This document shows, in pieces, positions 27,713 through 35,494 of a stretch of DNA of 49,209 bases; position 1 is the stretch's first letter, and each line of letters begins with the position of its first letter. Location of the stretch: positions 1 through 49,209 of the forward strand of contig JAILPA010000046.1 of assembly GCA_024690505.1 (NCBI GenBank), read 5' to 3'. The notes beneath the pieces were generated by a model, which worked only from the letters and a program-made list of their open reading frames with translations, had not been told where the DNA came from and searched no databases. The translations under genes were made by a program, and so were the position numbers. This DNA comes from Prevotella sp. Its GTDB lineage: Bacteria; Bacteroidota; Bacteroidia; Bacteroidales; Bacteroidaceae.

Positions 27713-27972
27713 TTTCAGATTTCATCCTTCATCAGGGCGGGCTCATCTGTTGTGTCGATGATGGGGCTTGGATAGATAATGGCCCATGCAAGACCGCATT
27801 GGATGGTGAATTTTCTTTACATCGACATTTCTTTAAAAAGTAAAGCACCGCTTCGAGGGCGGAAAAGTACCGCTTTTCGACCCTCAAAGCTGTCCTTTTC
27901 TACCCTCAAAGCGGTGCTTTTCCAAAAATCCTGTTATACGGCAATTTTCACAAATTAGAATTTTCCTGACAT
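27713..27972 (-). repeat. Long dispersed repeat, copy 2
   Basis: This is the reverse complement of copy 1 (19305-19565) over about 260 bp with few differences. It carries AAAGCACCGCTT (27842-27853) and its inverse AAGCGGTGCTTT (27909-27920). The two copies face each other across 8.1 kb. The right flank also matches copy 3 at 42.3 kb. There is no gene between the SDR remnant and 27986. Confidence 0.75.
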
Positions 27973-27985
27973 TCTGCCCACCCAA

Positions 27986-28396
27986 TCAAGCGGGCATGGT
28001 ACTGGGCAGGATGGCTTCGACGAAACTTTCGGGCAGGATGATATTCTCGATGTAGAGGGCTTTCTGGAACAACGGGGCAATCTCTGCATCGCGGAACCCC
28101 GCTATGCCGCAGCCAATGCGGGTAACTAAGAATAGGAGTTCTGGATGTTGCCGAGCATACTCAACAAACTCATCCACGTAAGGCTTGATAGTCTCTACAC
28201 CTCCCTGCATGGTGGGAATGGCATAGCTCTGCCCCTGCAGCCCTACGCCTTGTCCCCACACAGCGCCAAAGCAGTTGAGGGCCATACGGGCGGCGCCGCC
28301 GCCATGTCGACCTGCGAGATTGCTGCCAAACACAAAAATCTCGTTTGGCTTCAGCGCCGAAATCCGCTCGGGGGTAAATGCTCTGTTATACTTCAT
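27986..28396 (-). CDS. A1S_2505-like (phage non-structural protein family) protein
   Basis: The 136-residue protein has the recurring signature VFGSNLAGRHGGGAARMA followed by FGAVWGQGVGLQGQSYAIPT and LFLVTRIGCGIAGFRD. I associate this pattern with small proteins annotated as A1S_2505-type phage-related proteins, and the glycine-rich loops recall macro-domain-type nucleotide binding. It is cytosolic with no extra domains. The frame extends upstream to 28438, but the -7 box at 28428-28435 lies within that stretch, so ATG at 28396 (MKYNRAF) is preferred. Its role is not known. ADP-ribose or nucleotide binding is inferred only from the loop pattern. Confidence 0.7.
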   Translation of the reverse strand: MKYNRAFTPERISALKPNEIFVFGSNLAGRHGGGAARMALNCFGAVWGQGVGLQGQSYAIPTMQGGVETIKPYVDEFVEYARQHPELLFLVTRIGCGIAGFRDAEIAPLFQKALYIENIILPESFVEAILPSTMPA

Positions 28397-28427
28397 GCTG
28401 TAAACTTTTAGAAAGATAATCGTGCTG

Positions 28428-28435
28428 CAAAGGTA
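28428..28435 (-). promoter_or_regulatory. -7 box of the A1S_2505-like gene
   Basis: TACCTTTG on the minus strand, 31 nt before the ATG at 28396. It decides the start codon of that gene. No -33 match was found at normal spacing. Confidence 0.6.
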
Positions 28436-28510
28436 CAAATAAGTGAGAGAATAATAATCGCTTTCACATCTTTTACGATAAAAAAGTGTAGGACTTCGTG
28501 GTTAATTTCG

Positions 28511-28518
28511 TACATTTG
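28511..28518 (+). promoter_or_regulatory. -7 box of the histidine phosphatase gene
   Basis: TACATTTG fits TAnnTTTG and lies 37 nt before the ATG at 28556. The -33 region shows no clear match. Confidence 0.5.
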
Positions 28519-28555
28519 TGGCCAAAAAGGAACAACGAATCTGAGATGAAAGCTA

Positions 28556-29062
28556 ATGACGACACTATATCTTGTGCGCCATGGTGAGACGAAAGACAAC
28601 GTGGCCATGATGATGCAGGGCCAACGGCAGGGCGAGCTGACTGCTAACGGCGTGAAGCAGATGGAGGCACTGAGACATAGGCTGAAGGACGTTCACTTCG
28701 ATGCTATTGTTTCGAGCGACCTGCGGCGGGCAAAGGACTCGGCAGAGATTGTCGCCCTGCATCGGGGACTGACGGTGATGACGACACCCCTGCTACGCGA
28801 ACGCGACTGGGGCGACTTCACTGGGCGGTTCATACCCGACCTGAAGGACTTGCCCATGCCCGACAACGTGGAAAAGATGGGGGCGCTGCTAGACCGCGCA
28901 AGGGCGTTCTTGGATTGGCTGAAAGCGGAATACCCTGGCAAAACGGTGCTTGCCGTAGGGCATGGCATCACGAACAAAGCCATTCAGGCCGTCTACTATG
29001 GCAAGCTGACACGCGAAATTCCCCGTATGGACAACGCAGAGTGCAGGGTGCTTAGCTTGTGA
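28556..29062 (+). CDS. Histidine phosphatase family protein
   Basis: The 168-residue protein is a cofactor-independent phosphoglycerate-mutase-fold phosphatase. The catalytic motif LVRHGET is at residues 6-12, with the nucleophile His9. The companion motifs are SSDLRRAKDSAE (about 52-63, an Arg that binds phosphate), the acid in LLRERDWGDFTG, and VGHG (about 137) with the second catalytic His. Length is normal for the short, broad-specificity members such as CobC-like phosphatases. No neighbouring pathway gene fixes the substrate. Confidence 0.9.
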   Translation: MTTLYLVRHGETKDNVAMMMQGQRQGELTANGVKQMEALRHRLKDVHFDAIVSSDLRRAKDSAEIVALHRGLTVMTTPLLRERDWGDFTGRFIPDLKDLPMPDNVEKMGALLDRARAFLDWLKAEYPGKTVLAVGHGITNKAIQAVYYGKLTREIPRMDNAECRVLSL

Positions 29063-29122
29063 CTTTCACTATTTTTCTCCCTCGCAAGCCTTGCGGAGCT
29101 TTTTTATTTGGGAAATTATTTG

Positions 29123-29130
29123 TATCTTTG
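29123..29130 (+). promoter_or_regulatory. -7 box upstream of the FtsZ-family gene
   Basis: TATCTTTG, 60 nt before the ATG at 29191. It fits the consensus -7 element and suggests separate transcription from the phosphatase gene. Confidence 0.6.
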
Positions 29131-29190
29131 CAGCTGTTTCCTGACAACGGTAAGGAACGGGAGTAATAATTGGGAAAAACAGCAAAGACC

Positions 29191-30474
29191 ATGGACAAGA
29201 TATTAGACGATTTCATTCTGCCCATAGAGGACAAGATGCAGGGCATCATCAAGGTGATTGGTGTTGGCGGCGGCGGTTGCAATGCCGTACGCAACATGTA
29301 CAACGAGAGGGTCGAAGGAGTGTCGTATGCGGTGCTCAACACCGACAGTCAGTCGCTGTCGAGGTCGCCAGTGCCGGTAAAGCTGATGCTGGGCACCTCA
29401 GGCCTTGGAGCCGGTGCCGACCCAGTGAAGGGCAAGGCGGAGGCCGAGACAAACATCAGCGATATCGAGCGGTTGCTCAACGATGGCACGAAGATGGTCT
29501 TCGTCACGGCAGGCATGGGCGGTGGCACAGGCACTGGAGCTGCACCTGTGGTGGCTGGCGTGGCCAAGAGGATGGGGCTACTGACGGTGGGAGTGGTCAC
29601 CATACCATTTTATTTCGAGAAGAAGCGGAAAATCATCAAGGCACTGAAGGGCGTGGAGGAGCTGCGCAAGAATGTGGATGCACTGCTGATAGTAAACAAT
29701 GAGAGGCTCTGCGATGTCTTTGCCGACTCAGACCTGTCGGTGAAAGAGGCTTTCCAAAGAGCTGACAACATACTGATGGACGCCGTGAAAGGCATATCGG
29801 AACTGATTATCATGCCAAGCGACGGCGGTATTAAGAGCGACTTCCGCGATGTGGAGACGACGATGAAGAACGGTGGCGGTGCCATCATGGCCATGGGGCG
29901 TGCCAGCGGCGAACACCGCGTGGAAGCAGCCATTGTGAATGCCCTCGACTCACCCCTGCTCTACGGCAACAACATAGGGCGCGCAAAGCGAATACTCTTC
30001 AACATCTACGCCAGTGAAGAGCATCCCATCTACGTGCGCGAGCTACAAGACATCGATGACTTCTTCGACAACCTCGACCCTAACATCGAGGTCATCTGGG
30101 GCACTGCCACCGACGACTCGCTGGGCGAGGATGCGAAGGTCACCATACTGGCTACAGGTCTGGAGGATGAGCTGCGCAGCGAGAAGGAGAAGAACGTGCA
30201 CCCCGACGATGATGCCTTTTATGAAGAGCTCATACCCAAACTCTACAAGCCCTTGAAGAAAGTGAGGGTAGCCGAGGCCATCACACAAGAGCCGCATTTC
30301 GAGGTGAAGCCTGCCCCTGAGCCAGAGCCAGCTGTAGCGGAAGGCGAGCCAGCAGCCCCACAGCCCAGTGAAGAGGGAGAATCCAACGGGTATAGTTTTC
30401 CCTGTAGGGAGAAATCTGGGCGTGGCATCCTGGACAAGTGGAAAGACTGGCTGAACAACATCGTGAAGGAATGA
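29191..30474 (+). CDS. ftsZ: FtsZ-family tubulin GTPase, possibly a second copy
   Basis: FtsZ polymerises into the division ring using GTP. The 427-residue protein has VIGVGGGGCNAVRNMY, the tubulin signature GMGGGTGTGAAPVVA, T7-type NNERLCDVF, and the C-terminal subdomain up to VTILATGLED. The acidic, Pro-rich linker (EVKPAPEPEPAVAEGEPAAP) is followed by an unusual ending, GRGILDKWKDWLNNIVKE, an amphipathic-looking helix. The usual FtsZ core tail that binds FtsA is not recognised. No ftsA, ftsQ or mur genes are near, and the next gene is an unknown protein coupled by an ATGA overlap. This makes a divergent second FtsZ likely, but the main copy cannot be excluded. The TTG at 29170 is a weaker start than ATG 29191. 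Confidence 0.85.
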   Translation: MDKILDDFILPIEDKMQGIIKVIGVGGGGCNAVRNMYNERVEGVSYAVLNTDSQSLSRSPVPVKLMLGTSGLGAGADPVKGKAEAETNISDIERLLNDGTKMVFVTAGMGGGTGTGAAPVVAGVAKRMGLLTVGVVTIPFYFEKKRKIIKALKGVEELRKNVDALLIVNNERLCDVFADSDLSVKEAFQRADNILMDAVKGISELIIMPSDGGIKSDFRDVETTMKNGGGAIMAMGRASGEHRVEAAIVNALDSPLLYGNNIGRAKRILFNIYASEEHPIYVRELQDIDDFFDNLDPNIEVIWGTATDDSLGEDAKVTILATGLEDELRSEKEKNVHPDDDAFYEELIPKLYKPLKKVRVAEAITQEPHFEVKPAPEPEPAVAEGEPAAPQPSEEGESNGYSFPCREKSGRGILDKWKDWLNNIVKE

Positions 30475-31055
30475 ACACCGCCACACCTCACACACCAGAG
30501 GAGCTTGCCGAGCAGCTGCACAGACTTGTGGTACAGCTACAGCAGGCAGGACGCAACGACCTGTTGTTGCGAGCCATCGGCTCGCCCCTGCTCGAAGAGT
30601 TGCGCATAGAGGCTGCAAGGTCTAGGCTGAGCCGACTGATGATAACGAGCGACTTTCGGTTCATACTGCTTGACTATGGCAACAAGGAACTGGAGCTGCA
30701 GCCAGTGCACAAGGCTGTCTACATGCTTTTCCTGGCTCACCCCGAGGGCATAGAGTTCAAGCGGCTGGCCGACTATCGCGATGAACTGACGGGCTACTAC
30801 ATGAAAACGGCAAGGCTGATGGACAAGGATAAAATCAGGGAGGGGGTGAGCCATCTGGTGAACCCGCTCGACAATGCCATCAACGAGAAATGCTCGCGCA
30901 TTAAGAACGTCATCCTCGGCATGATGGATGAATACGCTGCCAGCTATTACATCGTCAGCGGCCACACGAAGAGGCACATAACGGGCTCAACGCGCATTTG
31001 GTATGAACGGCTGAAAGTCATCACCCTGCCACGAGAACTGGTCGTATATAGTTAG
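30471..31055 (+). CDS. Unknown protein coupled to the FtsZ-family gene
   Basis: The 194-residue protein is not recognised. It is mostly helical and charged, with an N-terminal helix (PEELAEQLHRLVVQLQQAG) and a central segment, LQPVHKAVYMLFLAHPEGIE followed by FKRLADYRDELTGYY, that recalls a winged-helix or regulatory domain seen in other Bacteroidetes proteins. No signal peptide or membrane segment is visible. The ATG overlaps the FtsZ stop (ATGA), so it is co-translated, and a link to FtsZ function is plausible. An in-frame ATG at 30438 lies inside ftsZ and is less likely. It ends before dyad repeat C. Confidence 0.6.
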   Translation: MNTATPHTPEELAEQLHRLVVQLQQAGRNDLLLRAIGSPLLEELRIEAARSRLSRLMITSDFRFILLDYGNKELELQPVHKAVYMLFLAHPEGIEFKRLADYRDELTGYYMKTARLMDKDKIREGVSHLVNPLDNAINEKCSRIKNVILGMMDEYAASYYIVSGHTKRHITGSTRIWYERLKVITLPRELVVYS

Positions 31056-31092
31056 GAAGGGGAGACTGCTACTAATGTAAGTTTTTAAGTTT

Positions 31093-31163
31093 TGGTCGTT
31101 GGGGGGGTAGTCGTTTGGCCGTTTAGGAAAGTAACTCCCCCAAACACCCCCAAACGCCTAATC
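31093..31163 (+). repeat. Dyad repeat copy C between convergent genes
   Basis: The core CGTTTAGGAAAGTAACTCCCCCAAA is split here as CGTTTAGGAAAGTA (from 31120) and CTCCCCCAAA, with left arm GTAGTCGTTTGG and right arm CCCCCAAACG. It lies exactly between two convergent genes and could serve as a bidirectional 3-prime-end hairpin. Its last bases overlap the stop of the kinase gene. Confidence 0.7.
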
Positions 31164-32087
31164 TCCTGAACCCCCAAACTGACAATGGTATGCCACCAGC
31201 CCCTCCATGGGGCTCTTGGCAATGGTGCCCAGCAGGTAGCCTTCAGCTTGGGCGGCCTCTTCCAACTGCTGCGGATAGTACTCGGCCATGCTGCCCACAA
31301 AGCTCACTGGCAGCTCCCTGCGCCCGTAAGGGGCAATGTTGCAACGGAAGAAACTGCGGAAGTTGTCCACTACCAGTCGGCTGAGCAGAGGATTGTCAAG
31401 ATGGTGGTGTATAAACAATGAGGCGGTGGCCAGGAAGCGGTTTGCCAGGGGCTCATGGTACACCCTGCGGATGATGTCGGCCAGCGAGAGTTGCTCCTTG
31501 TGCAGGTATTCGTCGCGGATGGCGGCAAATGCTGGATTCTTAAAGATGGCATTCATAAACAGACGGCCCAGCACCGAGCCACTGCCCTCATCGCCCAGGA
31601 CATAACCCAGTGCAGGGGTGTTCTGAACAATGTCCCGACCGTCGTACAGACAGCTGTTAGCTCCTGTCCCCAATATGCAGGCAATACCCTCGTGATGTTG
31701 ACAGAGGGCACGGGCGGCCCCCATGAGGTCGCTATAGACTTCCACACTCGGGGTCGACAGCACCCCCGACAGCAGTTGGCGCATGTGGGGGGCATGAACA
31801 GGTGTGCAGCCGCTGCCATAGAACACCACGTTGAGGTTCGTCAGCAGGGGCGTCTCTAACATGCCCGAAGCAATGAGGGCGGCACGAGGGAAGGACGACA
31901 GTTGCTGCATGAGCTCCTGACCGATGATGTGCTGTATCTGCTCGGGGGTCTGGTGAATGGGCGTCATGCCCTGGGTGTGGAAGGTGGCTATCACGCTCTT
32001 TCCGTCATCGGCCAGCGGGTTAAGCAGTGTCCAGTCGGTCTTTGTGCCTCCGCTGTCGGCTATCAGTGTCAACGAGTTTTTCAACAT
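31158..32087 (-). CDS. BadF/BadG-type ATPase, N-acetylglucosamine kinase-like
   Basis: The 309-residue protein has the ASKHA (actin/hexokinase) fold: phosphate-1 loop LIADSGGTKTDWTLL (residues 6-20), phosphate-2 CILGTGANSCLYDG (near 125), a GDEGSGSVLGR motif (about 150) and the adenosine-binding VGSMAEYY (near 273). This pattern is typical of Bacteroidetes proteins annotated as N-acetylglucosamine kinase-like or BadF/BadG/BcrA/BcrD ATPases. It probably phosphorylates an amino sugar in the cytosol. ATG at 32087 is chosen because a full promoter lies just upstream (32114-32145). An in-frame codon at 32174 would start upstream of that promoter. It is divergent from prmC. Confidence 0.82.
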   Translation of the reverse strand: MLKNSLTLIADSGGTKTDWTLLNPLADDGKSVIATFHTQGMTPIHQTPEQIQHIIGQELMQQLSSFPRAALIASGMLETPLLTNLNVVFYGSGCTPVHAPHMRQLLSGVLSTPSVEVYSDLMGAARALCQHHEGIACILGTGANSCLYDGRDIVQNTPALGYVLGDEGSGSVLGRLFMNAIFKNPAFAAIRDEYLHKEQLSLADIIRRVYHEPLANRFLATASLFIHHHLDNPLLSRLVVDNFRSFFRCNIAPYGRRELPVSFVGSMAEYYPQQLEEAAQAEGYLLGTIAKSPMEGLVAYHCQFGGSGD

Positions 32088-32113
32088 GTTACTATTTTGC
32101 TTTTTTCGTCGGC

Positions 32114-32145
32114 CAAAGATACAAATTATTTGCGAATCATGCAAA
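32114..32145 (-). promoter_or_regulatory. Promoter of the BadF-type kinase gene
   Basis: Minus strand: TTTG (32142-32145), 20-nt spacer, TATCTTTG (32114-32121), 27 nt before the ATG at 32087. Full consensus match. Confidence 0.8.
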
Positions 32146-32163
32146 AGAATGATGACTTTTTTG

Positions 32164-32171
32164 TAACTTTG
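32164..32171 (+). promoter_or_regulatory. -7 box of the prmC-recX-comF operon
   Basis: TAACTTTG on the plus strand lies 25 nt before the GTG start of prmC, within the divergent intergenic region shared with the kinase gene. Confidence 0.6.
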
Positions 32172-32196
32172 CACCCTAATCGTTTATCAAGACGGA

Positions 32197-33027
32197 GTGT
32201 GGACATATAGAAGTTTCTGGGAACCACTGACGCAGCTCTATCCACAAGGCGAAGCGCAGGCCATTGCACGCCTGGTGATGGAGATGTACTTCGGGCTGAG
32301 CATGGCCGAGGTGCTGACAGGATGTGTAGAGCAGTTGCCCGCCGACGAACTGAGCAGCCTTCAGAGCCGCCTGCTCAAGGGCGAGCCCGTGCAGTATGTG
32401 CTGGGCTGTGCGGAGTTCTTCGGCCGACGGTTCCATGTGGCACCCGGGGTGCTGATACCACGTCCCGAGACGGAGGAGCTGTGCAGATGGATTTTAGACG
32501 ACGACCGCCGCGACCGCCACCATGACAGCATCCTCGACATCGGCACCGGCAGCGGCTGCATTGCCTGCACGCTGGCCGCCGAACGGCCTCATGCCGAGGT
32601 CTCAGCATGGGACATTGCTGAGAAGGCACTCAGCATAGCTGCCGACAATGCCCAGCAAACAGGTGTCCACGTGAACTTCAGCCGTGTCGACATCCTAAGA
32701 CCCGTCCCTCCCCTTGGGGTCTGGAGCACCATCGTCAGCAATCCTCCTTACATCTGCCAGAAGGAGCAGCTCGACATGGCCCCCCACGTGCTTCAGCACG
32801 AGCCGCACCAAGCACTCTTCGTGCCCGACGACGACCCGCTGCTCTTCTATCGTGCCATAGCAAGCTATGCCTGGCAAACCCTGAAGGACGACGGCAGACT
32901 ATTCTTCGAGCTGAACCCTCTGTATGCCAACGATGTGGCCAACATGCTGAATGCCATGGGCTTCACCCATACCGTAATCCGCAAAGACCAGTTTGACAAA
33001 GAAAGATTCATCAAGACATGCAAGTGA
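32197..33027 (+). CDS. prmC: Peptide chain release factor N5-glutamine methyltransferase
   Basis: PrmC methylates the GGQ glutamine of release factors, increasing termination efficiency. The 276-residue protein has an N-terminal helical domain with EPVQYVLGCAEFFGRRF and LIPRPETEEL, the SAM-binding loop LDIGTGSGCIAC (about 113-124), and the catalytic NPPY (about 185). Length is normal. The start codon is GTG (32197), 25 nt after a -7 box, and no nearby ATG gives the proper N-terminus. It overlaps recX by 10 nt, so the genes are co-translated with recX and comF. Confidence 0.93.
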   Translation: MWTYRSFWEPLTQLYPQGEAQAIARLVMEMYFGLSMAEVLTGCVEQLPADELSSLQSRLLKGEPVQYVLGCAEFFGRRFHVAPGVLIPRPETEELCRWILDDDRRDRHHDSILDIGTGSGCIACTLAAERPHAEVSAWDIAEKALSIAADNAQQTGVHVNFSRVDILRPVPPLGVWSTIVSNPPYICQKEQLDMAPHVLQHEPHQALFVPDDDPLLFYRAIASYAWQTLKDDGRLFFELNPLYANDVANMLNAMGFTHTVIRKDQFDKERFIKTCK

Positions 33028-33506
33028 AAAGAGAAATGACCGCACAGCAGGCCTTCCAGAAATTGTCCGACCTCTGCTCACGGAGCGAACACTGTCAGCA
33101 CGAGATGCACGAAAAGATGCACCAATGGGGTGTCAGCTTGGAGGAGCAAGCACAGGTCATAGAGCAGCTCATCAGCGGCCGCTACATCGACGACAGCCGC
33201 TTTGCCCGTGCGTTCATCTACGACAAAATACGCTACAGCAAGTGGGGACGGCGCAAGGTGGAACAGGCACTATGGGCCAAGCACATCGATGAAGAGGTCA
33301 GCAAGCCTATACTCGACGACGTGGACGACAACGAATACCTCAGCATCCTGCGCCCCATGCTCAGGCAAAAGCGCAAAAGCATCAGGGCAGCGAGTGAATA
33401 CGAGGCAACGATGAAGCTCATCAAGTTTGCCCTGGGTAGGGGGTTTACGATGGACATCATCAAGCAATGCCTCAATGTAGAAGATGAAGACGAGTTTCTG
33501 GACTAA
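33018..33506 (+). CDS. recX: Regulatory protein RecX
   Basis: RecX binds RecA filaments and limits recombination activity. The 162-residue protein shows the three-helix repeat pattern, with SRSEHCQHEMHEKMHQWG, the marker YIDDSRFARAFIYDK and YSKWGRRKVEQALWAK, and a third repeat near the C-terminus (ATMKLIKFALGRGFTMDII). Length is typical for Bacteroidetes RecX. It overlaps prmC by 10 nt at its start and the ComF-family gene by 23 nt at its end. recA is not nearby. Confidence 0.88.
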   Translation: MQVKREMTAQQAFQKLSDLCSRSEHCQHEMHEKMHQWGVSLEEQAQVIEQLISGRYIDDSRFARAFIYDKIRYSKWGRRKVEQALWAKHIDEEVSKPILDDVDDNEYLSILRPMLRQKRKSIRAASEYEATMKLIKFALGRGFTMDIIKQCLNVEDEDEFLD

Positions 33507-34182
33507 GCTACTCGACCTCATAGCGCCACGCACATGTGCCAATTGCGGTCATCGCCTGTCGGCCAACGAACAGGTGCTCTGTCCCGTGTGCTACATGCAC
33601 CTCCCTTTGACCGATTATCACCTCAGTCCTACCGACAACCCGCTGGCGCGACTCTTTTGGGGACAATTTACCGTGGAGCGAGCCGCAGCACTGTTCTTCT
33701 ACGAGGCACAGTCTGAGGCTACCACAATGATTTACGACATGAAATACCATGGACAGCGCGACATAGCCGAAGGGCTGGGCTGGATAGCGGCACGACTGTT
33801 TGCGAAGTCCGACTTCTTCCACGACATCGACGCCATCGTGCCGCTGCCGCTGACCCGCAAACGACAGTGGCAGCGAGGCTACAACCAGAGCATGGAGATA
33901 GCACGGGGCATCAGTCGAGTGACGGGACTGCCTATCTACAACCATGTGGTGCGGCGCACGGCTTTCAAAGGTAGCCAGACGGCAAAAAACGCATGGCAGC
34001 GCCGGCAGAACGTGGAGGATGTGTTCCGGCTCACACATGCCGACAAGATAAGCGGCAAGCACCTGCTTCTGGTCGACGACATCGTGACCACTGGCGCCAC
34101 GATGACGGCCTGCGCCAAAGCACTGTGCCAAGCCGACAAGGTCAGCATCAGCATCTTCTCTCTGGGATATGCCAAGGCATAA
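33484..34182 (+). CDS. ComF family phosphoribosyltransferase-like protein
   Basis: The 232-residue protein has an N-terminal zinc-binding Cys4 (CANCGHRLSANEQVLCPVC, residues 19-37), the motif IVPLPLTRKRQWQRGYNQS, and the PRPP-binding loop LLLVDDIVTTGATM (about 196-209) of type I phosphoribosyltransferases. Family members are involved in DNA uptake in naturally competent bacteria, but in many species the role is unclear. The start codon lies inside recX (23-nt overlap), which points to translational coupling. It is the last gene of the prmC-recX-comF unit. Confidence 0.88.
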   Translation: MKTSFWTKLLDLIAPRTCANCGHRLSANEQVLCPVCYMHLPLTDYHLSPTDNPLARLFWGQFTVERAAALFFYEAQSEATTMIYDMKYHGQRDIAEGLGWIAARLFAKSDFFHDIDAIVPLPLTRKRQWQRGYNQSMEIARGISRVTGLPIYNHVVRRTAFKGSQTAKNAWQRRQNVEDVFRLTHADKISGKHLLLVDDIVTTGATMTACAKALCQADKVSISIFSLGYAKA

Positions 34183-34242
34183 GCTTTGAAAGGCAATCAA
34201 CAAAAAAGAAGCCAAAACTTCGTTTTTCTCAATCATTATTCG

Positions 34243-34250
34243 TAACTTTG
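34243..34250 (+). promoter_or_regulatory. -7 box of pyrE
   Basis: TAACTTTG, 65 nt before the ATG at 34316. It marks a new transcription unit after the ComF gene. Confidence 0.6.
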
Positions 34251-34315
34251 CACGTCGATACTGACATCACGAGAATAGACACATGTCATACAAGAATAGA
34301 CAATAACATCAATAT

Positions 34316-34948
34316 ATGAATAGTACAAAGAAAATCTTCGCACAGAAACTGATGGACGTAGAGGCCATCAAACTGCAACCCAACACCCCCTTCACTTGGG
34401 CCAGCGGATGGAAGTCGCCCATCTATACTGACAATCGCAAAACACTATCGTTCAGAGAAGTACGGTCGTTCGTTAAGTTAGAACTTTGTCACCTCATCCA
34501 GACCGCCTTCCCCGAGGCAGAGGCCGTGGCAGGTGTGGCAACGGGCGCCATCGCCCAAGGGGCACTGGTAGCCGACGAACTAGGGCTGCCCTATGCCTAC
34601 GTGCGCCCCAAGCCGAAAGACCACGGCATGGGCAACCAAGTGGAAGGCTTCCTGCCAAAGGGAGCCAAGGTGGTGGTGGTAGAAGACCTCATCAGCACGG
34701 GCGGCTCATCGCTGAAGGCCGTTCAGGCCCTGCGCGACTACGGCGTGGAGGTCGTTGGCATGGTGGCATCGTTCACCTACGGATTCCCCGTGGCCGAAGA
34801 GGCATTCCGCGAAGCTGGCGTCAAGCTGCTCACCCTCTCCGACTACGATGCCGTACTGGAGCAAGCAGCTGAGACGGGATATATCAAGGAGGAAGACAAA
34901 CGAGTGCTGGCCGAGTGGCGCAAGAGTTCCTCCACGTGGAAGCAGTAA
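34316..34948 (+). CDS. pyrE: Orotate phosphoribosyltransferase
   Basis: PyrE converts orotate and PRPP to OMP in pyrimidine synthesis. The 210-residue protein has the N-terminal substrate segment FTWASGWKSPIYTDNR, GVATGAIAQGALVADELGLP, the flexible loop RPKPKDHGMGNQVEG, and the PRPP motif VVVVEDLISTGGSS. Length is normal. A short gap of 50 nt separates it from the SRPBCC gene, which may be co-transcribed. Confidence 0.95.
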   Translation: MNSTKKIFAQKLMDVEAIKLQPNTPFTWASGWKSPIYTDNRKTLSFREVRSFVKLELCHLIQTAFPEAEAVAGVATGAIAQGALVADELGLPYAYVRPKPKDHGMGNQVEGFLPKGAKVVVVEDLISTGGSSLKAVQALRDYGVEVVGMVASFTYGFPVAEEAFREAGVKLLTLSDYDAVLEQAAETGYIKEEDKRVLAEWRKSSSTWKQ

Positions 34949-34998
34949 TCACAGCTATCCCCACATCACGATTACAAACTTTTTACCCCTAAACGACA

Positions 34999-35415
34999 AT
35001 GACAAAATTTGAAAGCAGCGTCAAGCAAGTGCCCTATCCGCAAGAGGCCGTCTACAACAATATCAGCGACCTGCGCAATCTGGAAAAGGTGCGCAACCGC
35101 GTTCCCGAGGACAAGGTACAGGACTTCTCCTTCGACCAGGACACCGTCACCGTGTCGGTAGCACCTGTAGGACAAATCACCCTGCGCATCATTGAGCGCG
35201 AGGAGCCGAAATGCGTGAAGTTCGAGAGTGTGCAGAGCCCTGTGCCCTTCAACCTGTGGATTCAGTTGCTCCCCGTCACGGCAGACAGCTCGAAGATGAA
35301 GGTAACAGTGAAGGCCGACATTCCCCTGGTATTAAGAGCCATGGTAAGCGGCCCACTTCAGGACGGCGTTGAGAAGATAGCCGAGGCCTTGTCGCAGATT
35401 CCCTACGAGCAGTAA
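34999..35415 (+). CDS. SRPBCC (START-like) family protein
   Basis: The 138-residue protein fits the small SRPBCC/polyketide-cyclase fold: an N-terminal strand (MTKFESSVKQVPYPQEAVYN), the helix SDLRNLEKVRNRVPE, a string of beta strands, and a long C-terminal helix (LQDGVEKIAEALSQIPY). Such proteins bind hydrophobic small ligands in a deep pocket. This conserved Bacteroidetes version has no known ligand. It has no signal peptide and no membrane segment. It lies between pyrE and argH and may be part of that unit. Confidence 0.8.
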   Translation: MTKFESSVKQVPYPQEAVYNNISDLRNLEKVRNRVPEDKVQDFSFDQDTVTVSVAPVGQITLRIIEREEPKCVKFESVQSPVPFNLWIQLLPVTADSSKMKVTVKADIPLVLRAMVSGPLQDGVEKIAEALSQIPYEQ

Positions 35416-35494
35416 TCATCCATGCACATCCCCCACCCTTACATAACGAAAAGCGAAGGGCATGAAATCACAGCTAACATACTGAACGAACGAC

